Assembly: GCF_011752815.1 (NCBI RefSeq) | Contig: NZ_VWWV01000004.1 | Span: 62,001 to 126,000, forward strand | Direction: 5' to 3' | DNA from: Enterobacter sp. Cy-643 | GTDB lineage: Bacteria; Pseudomonadota; Gammaproteobacteria; Enterobacterales; Enterobacteriaceae | Length of the DNA: 64,000 nucleotides | In this document: in pieces, positions 1-9,636 of the stretch | Layout of the letters: each line of letters starts with the position of its first letter | Position numbering within the stretch: the first letter of the stretch is position 1 | Program-made: the position numbers and the translations under genes | The notes under the pieces: generated by a model | The model's database searches: none | What the model saw: only the letters and a program-made list of their open reading frames with translations | What the model was told of the DNA's origin: nothing

Positions 1-1
1 G

Positions 2-424
2 CCGCGCATTCACGTCATCAAAGGCGTGAATGTCTCTACCGCCACCATGTGCCGCCAGTGCGAGGATGCACCCTGCGCCAACGTCTGCCCTAACGGCGCC
101 ATCAGCCGTGACAACGACTTTGTGCACGTGATGCAAGAGCGCTGCATCGGCTGCAAAACCTGCGTCGTCGCCTGCCCTTATGGCGCGATGGAGGTCGTCG
201 TGCGGCCGGTTATTCGCAATAGCGGTGCCGGGCTGAACGTGATGGCGGAAAAAGCCGAGGCCAACAAATGCGACCTTTGCTACCACCGTGAGGCTGGCCC
301 GGCCTGCCTGGAAGCCTGCCCGACTAACGCCATCCTGTGCGTGGACCGTAACCGGCTGGAACAAATGAGCGCGGAAAAACGTCGCCGTGCCGCGTTGGAT
401 GCCCCTGCGGCGCTGACTTTCTAA
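2..424 (+). CDS. hydN: HydN, 4Fe-4S electron carrier (5' end outside window)
   Basis: Ferredoxin-like iron-sulfur protein that serves formate dehydrogenase H/hydrogenase electron transfer. The frame is open to the left edge, so the true start and about 40 N-terminal residues are missing; the GTG at 26 is internal. Visible cysteine clusters are CRQCEDAPCANVCP, CIGCKTCVVACPYG and CDLCYHREAGPACLEACP, which supply ligands for several 4Fe-4S clusters. Residues match E. coli HydN much better than its paralogue YsaA. The gene is followed after 37 bp by fdhF, and hypF and a nickel permease follow, so it is probably the first gene seen of one operon. In E. coli the same site, next to avtA, holds ysaA. 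Confidence 0.93.
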   Translation, partial: PRIHVIKGVNVSTATMCRQCEDAPCANVCPNGAISRDNDFVHVMQERCIGCKTCVVACPYGAMEVVVRPVIRNSGAGLNVMAEKAEANKCDLCYHREAGPACLEACPTNAILCVDRNRLEQMSAEKRRRAALDAPAALTF

Positions 425-461
425 TCCCTTTGCATTTCAACTTTTAACAGGTCTGTTACTG

Positions 462-2612
462 ATGAAAAAAATTACCAGCGTCTGCCCTTACTGCGGGGCC
501 GGCTGCAAACTGAAACTGGTCGTTGAGAACAACAAAATTATTCGCGCCGAAGCGGCCGGGGGCGTGACCAACCAGAACGAACTCTGCCTGAAAGGCTACT
601 ACGGCTGGGATTTTCTTAACGACACCAAACTGCTGACGCCTCGCCTGACGCAGCCGATGATCCGCTACGAAAAGGGCGGCAAGCTGCAGCCGGTAAGCTG
701 GGAAGAGGCGATTAGCTATACCGCTGCGCGCCTGAAGGCGATCAAAGAGCAGTTCGGCCCCCGCGCCATTATGACCACCGGTTCTTCACGCGGAACGGGG
801 AACGAAACCAACTTTGTGATGCAGAAATTTGCCCGCGCGGTGCTGAACACCAACAACGTCGACTGTTGCGCCCGCGTGTGCCACGGCCCTTCAGTTGCAG
901 GGCTGCAAGCAACGCTGGGTAACGGGGCGATGAGCAACTCCATCGGCGATATCGAAAACTCCAAATGCCTTCTGGTGGTGGGCTATAACTGTGCCGATTC
1001 GCACCCTATCGTGGCTCGTCGGGTGATTAAAGCCAAAAGCAACGGCGCGAAAATCATTGTCTGCGACCCGCGCCGCATCGAAACCGCCCGCATAGCCGAT
1101 CAGCATCTGCAAATCAAAAACGGCTGCAATATGGCGCTGGTGAACGCCTTTGGCTATGTCCTGCTGGAAGAGCAGCTGTACGACAAAGAGTACGTCGCCA
1201 AATATGCCGAAGGCCTGGAGGCCTACCGCGAAACCGTGAAGGACTACGCGCCGGAGGACGTCGAGCATTTAACCGGCGTCCCGGCTCTGCAGGTTCGCCA
1301 GGCGATGCGGACCTTCGCCGCAGCGCCTTCCGCCACCATCATGTGGGGCATGGGCGTGACCCAGTTCGGCCAGGCGGTGGACGTGGTAAAAGGGTTGTCC
1401 AGCCTGGCGTTACTCACCGGCAATCTGGGCCGTGAAAACGTCGGCGTTGGCCCGGTGCGTGGGCAGAACAATGTGCAAGGCGCCTGCGATATGGGCGTGT
1501 TGCCTAACCAGTTCCCTGGCTATCAGGATGTGGTGGATCCTGAAGTGCGCGCGAAGTTTGCCCAGGCCTGGGGCATCGACCCGGCGGTGATGGATGACAA
1601 AGTTGGCGTGCGTATTACCGAAGTACCGCACCTGGCGATAGAAGGCAAAGTCAAAGCCTACTACATCATGGGGGAAGATCCGCTCCAGACAGAAGCGGAC
1701 CTGGGCCTGGTGCGCAAAGGATTTGAGGCGCTCGACTTTGTGGTGGTACAGGACATCTTCATGACCAAAACCGCCGAGGTTGCGGACGTGCTGCTGCCCG
1801 CCACGTCCTGGGGGGAGCACGGCGGCGTCTTTACCTGTGCCGACCGGGGCTTCCAGCGTTTCGAGAAAGCCATCGAGCCGAAGTACAACGTGAAGCGCGA
1901 CTGGGAAATCATCAGCCTGCTTTCGACGGCGATGGGCTACCCGATGCACTACGAAAACAACCAGCAAATCTGGGATGAGCTGCGCGAGCTTTGCCCGCTG
2001 TTTTATGGCGTTACCTACGAAAAAATGGGCGATATGGGGCACGTGCAGTGGCCTTGCCCGACGCTGGACCACCCCGGTACGCCGTATCTCTACAAAGACA
2101 GCAAATTCGACACGCCGAGCGGAAAGGGCCAGCTGTTTGCCGCCGCCTGGCGTGCGCCCGCCGAAGTGCCTGACGATACCTACCCGCTGGTGCTTTGCAC
2201 CGTCCGCGAAGTCGGGCACTACTCCTGCCGCTCGATGACCGGCAACTGCGCGGCGCTGCAAACCCTCGCCGATGAGCCCGGCTTTGTGCAAATCAACCCG
2301 CTGGATGCGGATACGTTAGGCATTAAGGACCGACAACTGGTCTGGGTAAGTTCGCGTCGCGGCAAGGTTATCAGCCGCGCGGACGTGAACGAGCGCATCA
2401 ATAAAGGCTCCGTCTACATGACGTATCAATGGTGGATTGGCGCCTGTAACGAGCTGACGCAGGACAACCTCGACCCGATCTCCAAAACGCCGGAAACCAA
2501 ATATTGCGCGGTGAACGTTAGCGCGATTGAGGATCAGGCGTGGGCGGAGAACTATGCGCAAACGACCTATAACAGCATGAAAGCGCGGCTGCGCGAGGCG
2601 GTGGAAGCGTGA
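462..2612 (+). CDS. fdhF: Formate dehydrogenase H catalytic subunit, cysteine form
   Basis: Molybdopterin (bis-MGD) enzyme that oxidises formate to CO2, normally as part of the formate hydrogenlyase complex on the cytoplasmic side of the inner membrane. The 716 residues align end to end with E. coli FdhF (715). The 4Fe-4S ligands are C8, C11, C15 and C42, with K44 beside them. The active-site residue that is selenocysteine 140 in E. coli is a normal cysteine here: codon TGC at 879-881, in ARVCHGPSV, followed by the catalytic His141. No in-frame TGA occurs in the gene, so SelB-dependent recoding is not needed. The enzyme could act with HydN or in another complex; a separate Sec-type fdhF may exist elsewhere in the genome. 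Confidence 0.93.
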   Translation: MKKITSVCPYCGAGCKLKLVVENNKIIRAEAAGGVTNQNELCLKGYYGWDFLNDTKLLTPRLTQPMIRYEKGGKLQPVSWEEAISYTAARLKAIKEQFGPRAIMTTGSSRGTGNETNFVMQKFARAVLNTNNVDCCARVCHGPSVAGLQATLGNGAMSNSIGDIENSKCLLVVGYNCADSHPIVARRVIKAKSNGAKIIVCDPRRIETARIADQHLQIKNGCNMALVNAFGYVLLEEQLYDKEYVAKYAEGLEAYRETVKDYAPEDVEHLTGVPALQVRQAMRTFAAAPSATIMWGMGVTQFGQAVDVVKGLSSLALLTGNLGRENVGVGPVRGQNNVQGACDMGVLPNQFPGYQDVVDPEVRAKFAQAWGIDPAVMDDKVGVRITEVPHLAIEGKVKAYYIMGEDPLQTEADLGLVRKGFEALDFVVVQDIFMTKTAEVADVLLPATSWGEHGGVFTCADRGFQRFEKAIEPKYNVKRDWEIISLLSTAMGYPMHYENNQQIWDELRELCPLFYGVTYEKMGDMGHVQWPCPTLDHPGTPYLYKDSKFDTPSGKGQLFAAAWRAPAEVPDDTYPLVLCTVREVGHYSCRSMTGNCAALQTLADEPGFVQINPLDADTLGIKDRQLVWVSSRRGKVISRADVNERINKGSVYMTYQWWIGACNELTQDNLDPISKTPETKYCAVNVSAIEDQAWAENYAQTTYNSMKARLREAVEA

Positions 2613-2617
2613 TTTTT

Positions 2618-2700
2618 ACCCTCACCCCGGATGGAGGAAACGTGGAGTCTGAACGCGATTTTTCCCCTCGCCCCTTTGGGGAGAGGGTTAGGGTGAGGGG
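2618..2700. repeat. Intergenic CCCTCACCC/GGGAGAGGG inverted repeat (copy A), inside the hypF start region
   Basis: Two facing arms, CCCTCACCCC at 2619-2628 and a compound palindrome CCCCTCGCCCC-TTT-GGGGAGAGGG at 2665-2687, followed by TTAGGGTGAGGGG. The same design recurs near 7411, 19876 and 48792 in this window. Copies B-D are non-coding, but this copy lies at the fdhF/hypF junction and its right half is in frame with hypF. Confidence 0.75.
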
Positions 2701-4951
2701 CACCGAACTCCGCATTCGCGGCAAAGTGCAGGGCGTTGGCTTCCGCCCCTTTGTCTGGCAAATCGCCCAGCGGCTGAAGCTGGTGGGCGATGTCTGCAAT
2801 GATGGCGAAGGCGTTGTGGTACGTCTGGCGGCCAGCCCGGAAGCGTTTCTGAACGAGCTGTACCAACATTGCCCGCCGCTGGCGCGCATCGACAGTGTGG
2901 CGCAGCAGCCAATTTTCTGGGACGTTTTGCCCCAGGACTTTAGCATTCGTCACAGCGGCCATGGCGCGATGGACACCCAAATCGTGCCGGATGCCGCTAC
3001 CTGCCCGGAATGTCTGCGGGAGCTTAACGATCCGACGGACCGCCGCTATCGCTACCCGTTTATCAACTGCACCCACTGTGGGCCGCGCTTCACCATCATC
3101 CGGGCGATGCCTTATGACCGCCCGTCTACGGTGATGGCGGCTTTTCCGCTCTGTGCCGCCTGTGAGGCCGAGTATTGCAGCCCGTTGGACAGGCGTTTTC
3201 ACGCTCAGCCGGTAGCCTGCCCGGACTGCGGGCCGCAGATCTACTGGCAGCAGGGCGAGCAGCGACTGGATCGCGAACAGGCAATCGCCCGGGCCGTTGC
3301 CGCGCTGCAGGAAGGTAAAATCGTTGCGGTAAAAGGCCTCGGCGGTTTTCACCTTGCAGTGGATGCCCGTAACGATGCCGCCGTTGAACGCCTCCGGGCA
3401 CGTAAGCAGCGGCCAGACAAACCGCTGGCGGTGATGATTACCACGACCGAAGGGATGCCTGATGAGGCCGTGGCGCGGCTTTCAACGCCTGCGGCGCCGG
3501 TGGTGCTGGTGGCCAGTGATTTTCTGCCTGAGCTGAGCGCAGCCGTGGCGCCGGGACGAAACGAAACCGGCGTAATGCTGCCCGCTAATCCGCTCCAGCA
3601 CTTGCTGGTTCAGGACTTCGGTGGCCCGCTGGTGATGACCTCCGGGAACCTCAACGGCAGGCCGCCGGCCATCGACAATGCTCAGGCGCTTCAGGATTTG
3701 GAAGGCGTTGCCGACGGTTTTTTGCTGCATAACCGCGATATTCTTCAGCGCATGGACGACTCGGTTATGCGTGCCAGCGGTGAAATGCTGCGCCGTGCGC
3801 GAGGTTTCGTACCGGATGCGCTTCCTTTGCCTGCAGGCTTTCAAGATCTTCCGCCGATTCTGGCGCTGGGGGGAGATCTCAAGAACACCTTCTGTCTGGT
3901 TCGCGGCGGGCAGGCGGTGCTCAGTCAGCATTTTGGCGATCTGGCCCAGGAGGGCGTTGAGGCCCAATGGCAAAGTTCGCTGGCGCTGATGAGCGAAATC
4001 TATGGCTTTAAGGCAGAGCATGTCGCGCTCGACGCACATCCTTGCTACCGCAGCGCGCGGGTTGGGCGTGACATGGCGCTTCCGGTTACTGAAGTGCTGC
4101 ATCACCACGCGCACGCGGCGGCCTGCCTGGCCGAGCACGGCTGGCCGCTGAACGGCGGCAATGTACTTACCCTTGCGCTGGACGGTATTGGCTATGGCGA
4201 GGCCGGCAAGCTCTGGGGAGGCGAATGTCTGCTGGTAAATTACCGGCGCTGCGTCTCTCTCGGCGGGCTGCCCGCCGTGGCGTTGCCGGGGGGAGACCTG
4301 GCCGCCGTGCAACCGTGGCGTAACCTGCTCGCCCAGTGCGAGGCCTTTGTGCCCGGCTGGCAGCGTTATCCCGAAACAGAAGGGGTGCGAGCGCAGGCGT
4401 GGCGACCTCTGGCGAAAGCGATGGCTCGCGGAGTTAATGCTCCACTGGCCTCCTCCTGCGGGCGACTGTTTGACGCGGTTGCCGCTGCGCTCAACTGTGC
4501 ACCGTACCAACAGAGCTATGAGGGCGAAGCCGCCTGCCGCCTTGAAGCCCTGGCGCTGGACGCTGGCCCTTGCTCGCACCCTGTCACGCTGCCGTTGGTG
4601 AACGGTCATCTCGACCTGGCGGCCTTCTGGCGGCAGTGGCTGGGCTGGCAGGGTGAGGCTGGAGCGCGGGCCTGGGCATTTCACGATGCGCTGGCGAAAG
4701 GCCTGTCGGCGCTGGTTCGCTATCATGCCCTGCTCACCGGCGTGACCACCGTGGCCTGCTGCGGTGGCGTACTGCACAACCGCCTGCTGCGCGAGCGCCT
4801 GGCGTTCTACCTCTCCGATTTTACAACGCTCTTCCCAACGCGACTCCCGGCCGGCGACGGGGCGCTTTCCCTGGGGCAGGCGGTGGTTGCCGCTGCCCGC
4901 TATTTGAATCACCACAAGGATAAAAAAGATGTTAATGCGTGTCCTTCGTGA
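2642..4951 (+). CDS. hypF: HypF, carbamoyltransferase for [NiFe]-hydrogenase maturation
   Basis: HypF makes the cyanide ligand precursor of [NiFe]-hydrogenases from carbamoyl phosphate and hands it to HypE. Domains in order: acylphosphatase ([16 protein letters not shown]), two zinc fingers (CPECLRELN...CTHCGP and CAACEAEY...CPDCGP), a YrdC-like domain, and a Kae1-like domain with the HHHAH metal site. I prefer the GTG at 2642 because GGAGG lies at 2633-2637; a GTG at 2609 overlapping the fdhF stop would add 11 residues. Either way about 15 residues before the acylphosphatase domain ([13 protein letters not shown]) are translated from an intergenic repeat. E. coli HypF is 750 residues, this one 769. 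The end overlaps the nickel permease by 23 bp. Confidence 0.92.
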   Translation: MESERDFSPRPFGERVRVRGTELRIRGKVQGVGFRPFVWQIAQRLKLVGDVCNDGEGVVVRLAASPEAFLNELYQHCPPLARIDSVAQQPIFWDVLPQDFSIRHSGHGAMDTQIVPDAATCPECLRELNDPTDRRYRYPFINCTHCGPRFTIIRAMPYDRPSTVMAAFPLCAACEAEYCSPLDRRFHAQPVACPDCGPQIYWQQGEQRLDREQAIARAVAALQEGKIVAVKGLGGFHLAVDARNDAAVERLRARKQRPDKPLAVMITTTEGMPDEAVARLSTPAAPVVLVASDFLPELSAAVAPGRNETGVMLPANPLQHLLVQDFGGPLVMTSGNLNGRPPAIDNAQALQDLEGVADGFLLHNRDILQRMDDSVMRASGEMLRRARGFVPDALPLPAGFQDLPPILALGGDLKNTFCLVRGGQAVLSQHFGDLAQEGVEAQWQSSLALMSEIYGFKAEHVALDAHPCYRSARVGRDMALPVTEVLHHHAHAAACLAEHGWPLNGGNVLTLALDGIGYGEAGKLWGGECLLVNYRRCVSLGGLPAVALPGGDLAAVQPWRNLLAQCEAFVPGWQRYPETEGVRAQAWRPLAKAMARGVNAPLASSCGRLFDAVAAALNCAPYQQSYEGEAACRLEALALDAGPCSHPVTLPLVNGHLDLAAFWRQWLGWQGEAGARAWAFHDALAKGLSALVRYHALLTGVTTVACCGGVLHNRLLRERLAFYLSDFTTLFPTRLPAGDGALSLGQAVVAAARYLNHHKDKKDVNACPS

Positions 4952-5951
4952 CAACCCGCGCGCCGGCCTGCTGCTGGCGGTTTTAGTGGCGGCGAACGTT
5001 GCCGCCTGGGCCTGGGCGCTGGCGGCGTTTAACCACATCCCGGCGCTGATGGCAGCCAGCCTGCTGGCCTGGGGCTACGGCCTGCGCCACGCGGTGGATG
5101 CCGACCATATTGCCGCGATTGATAACGTTACGCGCAAAATGATGCAGCAGGGCAAACGCCCGTTTGGCGTCGGGGCCTGGTTTTCGCTGGGCCACTCAAG
5201 CATTGTAATCCTGGCTTCTGTCGCCATTGCGGTCGCGGCGGCGGCCTTCCAGCAAAAAATGAACTGGTTCCACGACGTTGGCGGCGCGATCGGCACCGCC
5301 GTATCGGCCTGTTTCCTGCTGGCGATGGCGCTGGTCAACCTGGTTATCCTGCGTGGCGTGTGGCGCAGCTTCCGCCAGCTTAAGCGCGGTGAAGCACTGG
5401 CCGCAGAGGCGACGGAAATAACCGGCGGCGGCATGATGAGCTGGCTGTTTAACTCTGTTTTCCGCCTGATCGGCAAAAGCTGGCATATGTACCTGGTCGG
5501 CTTCCTGTTTGGCCTGGGCTTTGACACCGCCACCGAGATTGGCGTACTGGGTATTTCTGCCGCCAGCGCCTCCAGCGGCATGTCCATCTGGTCGATTCTG
5601 GTCTTCCCAGCGCTGTTTGCCAGCGGTATGGCGCTGGTCGATACCCTCGACAATGTGATTATGGTGGGCGCTTACGGCTGGGCGTTTAACAAACCGCAGC
5701 GCAAGCTCTACTACAACATGACGATTACCGGCACTTCTGTGATAGTGGCGCTGTTTATCGGCGGGCTTGAAGCGCTGGGCCTGCTGGCTGATAAATTCCA
5801 GCTTGAGGGCGGGATCTGGCCGTGGGTTGGCGCGCTCAATGATAACCTCGGCAATGCCGGATTTGTTGTGGTCGGGCTGTTTATCGCCTGTTGGGGGATT
5901 TCGATGCTGAACTACCGCTGGAAAGGCTATGACGCTTTAGCGGTGAGATAA
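4929..5951 (+). CDS. NiCoT-family nickel/cobalt permease (HoxN/NixA type)
   Basis: Inner-membrane, high-affinity Ni2+/Co2+ uptake permease with about eight hydrophobic segments over 340 residues. The family signature is clear: [17 protein letters not shown] (the His-x4-Asp-His metal motif) near residue 55 and [11 protein letters not shown] near residue 200. The ATG at 4929 follows AAGGA at 4917-4921 and lies inside the 3' end of hypF, so the two are likely translationally coupled. Its place after hydN-fdhF-hypF makes nickel supply for hydrogenase the likely role. E. coli uses the NikABCDE ABC system for this instead. Confidence 0.9.
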   Translation: MLMRVLRDNPRAGLLLAVLVAANVAAWAWALAAFNHIPALMAASLLAWGYGLRHAVDADHIAAIDNVTRKMMQQGKRPFGVGAWFSLGHSSIVILASVAIAVAAAAFQQKMNWFHDVGGAIGTAVSACFLLAMALVNLVILRGVWRSFRQLKRGEALAAEATEITGGGMMSWLFNSVFRLIGKSWHMYLVGFLFGLGFDTATEIGVLGISAASASSGMSIWSILVFPALFASGMALVDTLDNVIMVGAYGWAFNKPQRKLYYNMTITGTSVIVALFIGGLEALGLLADKFQLEGGIWPWVGALNDNLGNAGFVVVGLFIACWGISMLNYRWKGYDALAVR

Positions 5952-5952
5952 G

Positions 5953-5977
5953 AAAACGGGGCATTACGCCCCGTTTT
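5953..5977. terminator. Bidirectional terminator between nickel permease and avtA
   Basis: AAAACGGGGC ... GCCCCGTTTT forms a GC stem with flanking A and T runs on both strands. It lies between two converging genes and can serve both. Confidence 0.8.
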
Positions 5978-5990
5978 ACATTGTTGCTCG

Positions 5991-7244
5991 TTACTCGGCT
6001 TCCGCCCAGGCTCGCTCAATCTCTTCGGCCAGAATTTTTACCCCCGCCTCGATCTTCTCCGGCTCCGGGACATAGTTCATGCGCATGCACTGGTGCGTGT
6101 GCGGCCACGGCTTGTCCAGCCCCGGGAAGAAGTAATCGCCCGGCACCATCAGCACGCCGCGCTTTTTCAGGCGCTGGTAGAGCAGCTCGGTGGTGATCGG
6201 CAGGTCTTTAAACCACAGCCAGAGGAAGATAGCGCCTTCTGGCTTATGGATCAGGCAGCGTTCCGGCGACAGATAACGGCGGATCACGGCAATAGTTTCG
6301 TGCACGCGCTGGTAGTAGAACGGCTTGATAACCGTTTCGGACAGGCGCAGCAGATCGTTGCGCTTAATCATTTCGCAGGCCATGGCCGGGCCAATGCCGC
6401 CCGGTGCCAGGCTGATGATGCCGTTCATGTTGCTGATGGCGGAGATGATTTTCTCGTTAGCGATAATTATCCCGCAGCGGCTGCCCGGCAGGCCGAGCTT
6501 GGACAGACTCATGCAAAGGATGATGTTCGGGTTCCACAGCGGGCGGGCTTCGCTGAAGATGATGCCAGGGAACGGCACGCCGTAGGCGTTATCGATCACC
6601 AGCGGAATACCGTGCTGGTTCGCCAGCGCGTCCAGCTTCATCAGCTCTTCGTCGGTGATCACGTTGCCGGTGGGGTTAGTCGGGCGAGAGACGCAGATCA
6701 TGCCGGTATCTTCGCCGATATGCAGATGTTCGAAGTCTACGTGGTACTTAAACTGGCCTTCCGGCAGCAGTTCGATGTTCGGACGGGTGGAGACAAAGAG
6801 CTCCTCTTCCAGCCCTGCATCCGCGTAGCCAATGTACTCCGGCGCCAGCGGGAAAAGCACCTTTTTGGTGCGGCCATCCGCATGACGTCCGGCGAAAAGG
6901 TTAAACAAGTAGAAAAACGCGCTCTGACTGCCGTTTGTTAGTGCAATATTCTGTGGTTCGATGTCCCAACCCAGTTCATCGCGCAGCATACCGGCAAGCA
7001 ATTTTAGCAGTTCACTTTTCCCCTGCGGACCGTCGTAGTTGCATAGCGTGTCGGTCAGTTTACCGCTGGCCAGCATCTCGGAAAGCAGCTGCTGGAAGTA
7101 GTCGTTCATCGCCGGAATCTGCGCAGGGTTGCCGCCGCCAAGCATGATGGCGCCTGGCGTGCGCAGGCCGTCGTTGAGATCCTCCATCAGGCGGGTGATG
7201 CCTGCATGGCGGGTGAATTTATCGCCGAAAAGTGAAAACGTCAT
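5991..7244 (-). CDS. avtA: Valine-pyruvate aminotransferase
   Basis: PLP-dependent class I/II aminotransferase (transaminase C) that interconverts valine plus pyruvate with 2-ketoisovalerate plus alanine in the cytoplasm. At 417 residues it has the same length as E. coli AvtA and near-identical sequence throughout. The PLP-binding lysine is in SLSKLGLPGSRCG, and the substrate-binding region includes SRPTNPTGNVI. It starts MTFSLFGDKFTRH as in E. coli. The gene is monocistronic, with a converging terminator at its 3' side and a 240-bp upstream gap that carries a repeat copy. Confidence 0.96.
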   Translation of the reverse strand: MTFSLFGDKFTRHAGITRLMEDLNDGLRTPGAIMLGGGNPAQIPAMNDYFQQLLSEMLASGKLTDTLCNYDGPQGKSELLKLLAGMLRDELGWDIEPQNIALTNGSQSAFFYLFNLFAGRHADGRTKKVLFPLAPEYIGYADAGLEEELFVSTRPNIELLPEGQFKYHVDFEHLHIGEDTGMICVSRPTNPTGNVITDEELMKLDALANQHGIPLVIDNAYGVPFPGIIFSEARPLWNPNIILCMSLSKLGLPGSRCGIIIANEKIISAISNMNGIISLAPGGIGPAMACEMIKRNDLLRLSETVIKPFYYQRVHETIAVIRRYLSPERCLIHKPEGAIFLWLWFKDLPITTELLYQRLKKRGVLMVPGDYFFPGLDKPWPHTHQCMRMNYVPEPEKIEAGVKILAEEIERAWAEAE

Positions 7245-7410
7245 AACGTGGGTCTGCTGAATACTTTTGAAAAGAGGCTAACCATAGCGCTACAAATAAC
7301 GCCGTGCAAACCCGGTAAGCATAGCCACTGTTGGCGAATATGCTGTGTGATTTGTGCTGTGCAGCAGGATATGTTGAAGCCGGGCGCTCTTTTCAGGGAT
7401 GTGGCGTTAT

Positions 7411-7480
7411 TACCCTCACCCTAATCCTCTCCCTCACGGAAGGGGAATAAACCGCTTATTTTCTCCCTTGCTGAGGGGCT
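7411..7480. repeat. Intergenic inverted repeat (copy B)
   Basis: Degenerate copy in the avtA/malS gap: TACCCTCACCCTAATCCTCT, then CCCTCACGGAAGGGG and TTCTCCCTTGCTGAGGGG. It ends just before the malS stop codon, so it may stabilise the malS 3' end. Confidence 0.6.
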
Positions 7481-7487
7481 TTAACGC

Positions 7488-9518
7488 CTATGGATTGCCC
7501 GCCCACACCACCATCACTTTGTCAGCGCCGCTGACCCGGCTAAAGGCATAGCCCTGCTTCACGCTCAACGTGGTTTGTTTCCCTGCTCCAATAGCCTGGT
7601 GGCGGGCGCGGAACTGGCTCAGCTTCTGCCAGTGGGCAAGCGTTGCGGCCTGTTTGCCGGTGGTATCCTGCCAGTTCATGTCCGAGCGGGTGCCCTGCAG
7701 CGGGTCAGAGCCCGTGGGGCCAAACGGCCTTTGGGTTTCATCCCCGTAGAAAATCTGCACCGTGCCTGGCGTGAGCAGCAACAGCTCCGCCGCTTTTTGT
7801 CCGCCTTCCCGGAACAGACGGGTATCGTGGGAGGAGAGGTAGCTCAGCACGTTGAATTGCTGGAGTTTGTCTGACATTTGCTGCCAGGTTGGGTCAATCG
7901 TGGCCAGGCAATCTACCGCTTTGGCCGCCTGTTCCTGATAGTCGAAGTTGATCATCGCGTCGAAGCCGCTGGCGTAGTAATCGCTTTTCATCACGCCGTG
8001 GCCCCAGGCTTCGCCGGTCATCCAGAATGGTGCGTCATCGATTTTTTTGTCCGGGTTGGCCCGCTTCCATTCGGCCAGTGCCGCGCTGGACTGTGTTTTT
8101 AATTGCTGCCAGGCCGCTTTTTCGACGTGTTTTGCCGTATCGACCCTGAAGCCATCAATGCCGTAGTCACGTACCCACTGACTTAGCCAGTGAGTCAGGT
8201 AATCGCGAACCGTGTAGCCGGGTATCGCGCTCGCGGCGGTATCCGGCTTGTGGCGGTAAAACACCGGTAATTCTGCCGGAGCGGTCGCTTCGGTTTTCAA
8301 ATCGGGCAGGAAGGCGAGCGACATCGTTAAGTCATCAAAGCCGGGATTGTCGTAATCGCCAATATCCGTTCTGATCCAGGCTTTGCCCCACCACTTATCC
8401 CACGCGGCCTTGTCGCTGAAGTTGATGTAATCGTTAAAGCTGTGCCAGCTTTGTCCCGGCGCTGGCTTCCAGTCAGTCCAGCGCTCGCCGAGGTTTTTTT
8501 TAAGTTCATCGCCTTTGAGATAGAGGGCGCCAAACTGGTACTCCTGCATGTCGGCGAGCGTCGCGTATCCGGTGTGATTCATCACGACGTCAAACAGAAT
8601 GCGGATCCCGCGCTGATGGGCTTCATCCACCAGTTGACGGAGATCGGCTTCGTTACCCATGTTGGCATCAAGCTTGGTCCAGTCCTGAGTGTAATAGCCG
8701 TGGTAGGCATAGTGGGGGAAATCGCCTTTGGTGCCACCGCCCACCCAGCCGTGTATTTGCTCCAGCGGGGAGCTTATCCAGAGCGCGTTCACGCCAAGCT
8801 GCTGCAGGTAATCCAGCTTGCTGGTCAGCCCGGCGAGATCTCCGCCGTGGAAGGTACCTATCTCCTGCATGCCGTCTTTGTGGCGGCCATAGCTGTGGTC
8901 GTTAGCCGGGTTGCCGTTTTCAAAACGGTCGGTGAGAACGAAATAGACCGTCGCATTCCGCCAGCTAAACGGGGCCGGCTTCTCCACGGCGGCAGACTCC
9001 AGCAGCAATAAACCGCCGCTTCCGGCCGCGGGCATGAGTATGATGCGGCCCTGCTCAACCTTTGCCGTATTCCCGCTGTAGAAATCCCGCACCAGTGCAC
9101 CTTCCGGGAAGGTGCTGCTGACCTCAACGGTGAGCGGCTTTCCGTCCCATTTCGGGCACTGCGCGACAGCTTGCTGGGGCTGACCGCTGGCCTCCGGCTG
9201 AAGGGTCAGCATCAGCGTTGGCGTCCCGCTGCGGGTATCTATTTGCGCCAGGTACTCTCCGGTGCGAAAAAGCCGCCACATCGGGGAATCTCCGGCGCAA
9301 GGCGTCAGGGACAGCACCTGATTAAGTTTGATGGTCTCTGAGGGCTGCCAGCATTGATTATCCAGCGTCAGCCTGAGGGGAATAGAGCCTTTATCGAGGC
9401 GTGTTGAGCTGGCAAACAGGCCGGGACTCGTGGCCTGAAAAGGAGAAAGCCCAGGCGCGTTCCAGCCCGCGTATGCCAGGCAGGGCGTGAACAACAGGCA
9501 AAGAGAAAGTCGTTTCAT
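7488..9518 (-). CDS. malS: Periplasmic alpha-amylase MalS
   Basis: Glycoside hydrolase family 13 endo-amylase that cuts longer maltodextrins in the periplasm for uptake by the maltose system. The start at 9518 gives a 676-residue product with a signal peptide (MKRLSLCLLFTPCLAYA); in-frame ATGs at 9524 and 9527 are alternatives. GH13 regions visible are DVVMNHTGY, DGFRVDTAKH (nucleophile Asp), MTGEAWGHG (acid/base Glu) and SHDTRL. The N-terminal part is the MalS-specific extension with the paired Cys residues seen in E. coli. The sequence matches E. coli MalS almost end to end. Confidence 0.94.
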   Translation of the reverse strand: MKRLSLCLLFTPCLAYAGWNAPGLSPFQATSPGLFASSTRLDKGSIPLRLTLDNQCWQPSETIKLNQVLSLTPCAGDSPMWRLFRTGEYLAQIDTRSGTPTLMLTLQPEASGQPQQAVAQCPKWDGKPLTVEVSSTFPEGALVRDFYSGNTAKVEQGRIILMPAAGSGGLLLLESAAVEKPAPFSWRNATVYFVLTDRFENGNPANDHSYGRHKDGMQEIGTFHGGDLAGLTSKLDYLQQLGVNALWISSPLEQIHGWVGGGTKGDFPHYAYHGYYTQDWTKLDANMGNEADLRQLVDEAHQRGIRILFDVVMNHTGYATLADMQEYQFGALYLKGDELKKNLGERWTDWKPAPGQSWHSFNDYINFSDKAAWDKWWGKAWIRTDIGDYDNPGFDDLTMSLAFLPDLKTEATAPAELPVFYRHKPDTAASAIPGYTVRDYLTHWLSQWVRDYGIDGFRVDTAKHVEKAAWQQLKTQSSAALAEWKRANPDKKIDDAPFWMTGEAWGHGVMKSDYYASGFDAMINFDYQEQAAKAVDCLATIDPTWQQMSDKLQQFNVLSYLSSHDTRLFREGGQKAAELLLLTPGTVQIFYGDETQRPFGPTGSDPLQGTRSDMNWQDTTGKQAATLAHWQKLSQFRARHQAIGAGKQTTLSVKQGYAFSRVSGADKVMVVWAGNP

Positions 9519-9574
9519 ACGCATCATCCAGCGAGGGTTTATTGCGCAGTTTGCCATGCCCCTGAAAACATGCG

Positions 9575-9581
9575 CTCATCC
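9575..9581 (-). promoter_or_regulatory. Possible MalT box upstream of malS
   Basis: On the minus strand GGATGAG, inside GCAGGATGAGCG, resembles the MalT box core GGGGATGAGG and lies about 57 bp upstream of the malS start. E. coli malS is MalT-dependent. A single partial match is weak evidence. Confidence 0.3.
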
Positions 9582-9636
9582 TGCCCATGCGTTTTGCAGG
9601 GTGTAGCCGCCGGGGTGAGTGACGGCGTTAACGTTT

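Noticed and set aside
462-2612. Search for a SECIS hairpin and in-frame TGA in fdhF
   Set aside because: The active-site codon is TGC, and no in-frame TGA interrupts the gene, so selenocysteine insertion is not supported.
3482-5038. Antisense 518-codon ORF on the minus strand over hypF
   Set aside because: It is a shadow of a GC-rich coding region: composition is Arg/Gln/His-rich, there is no domain pattern, and it lies fully opposite hypF.
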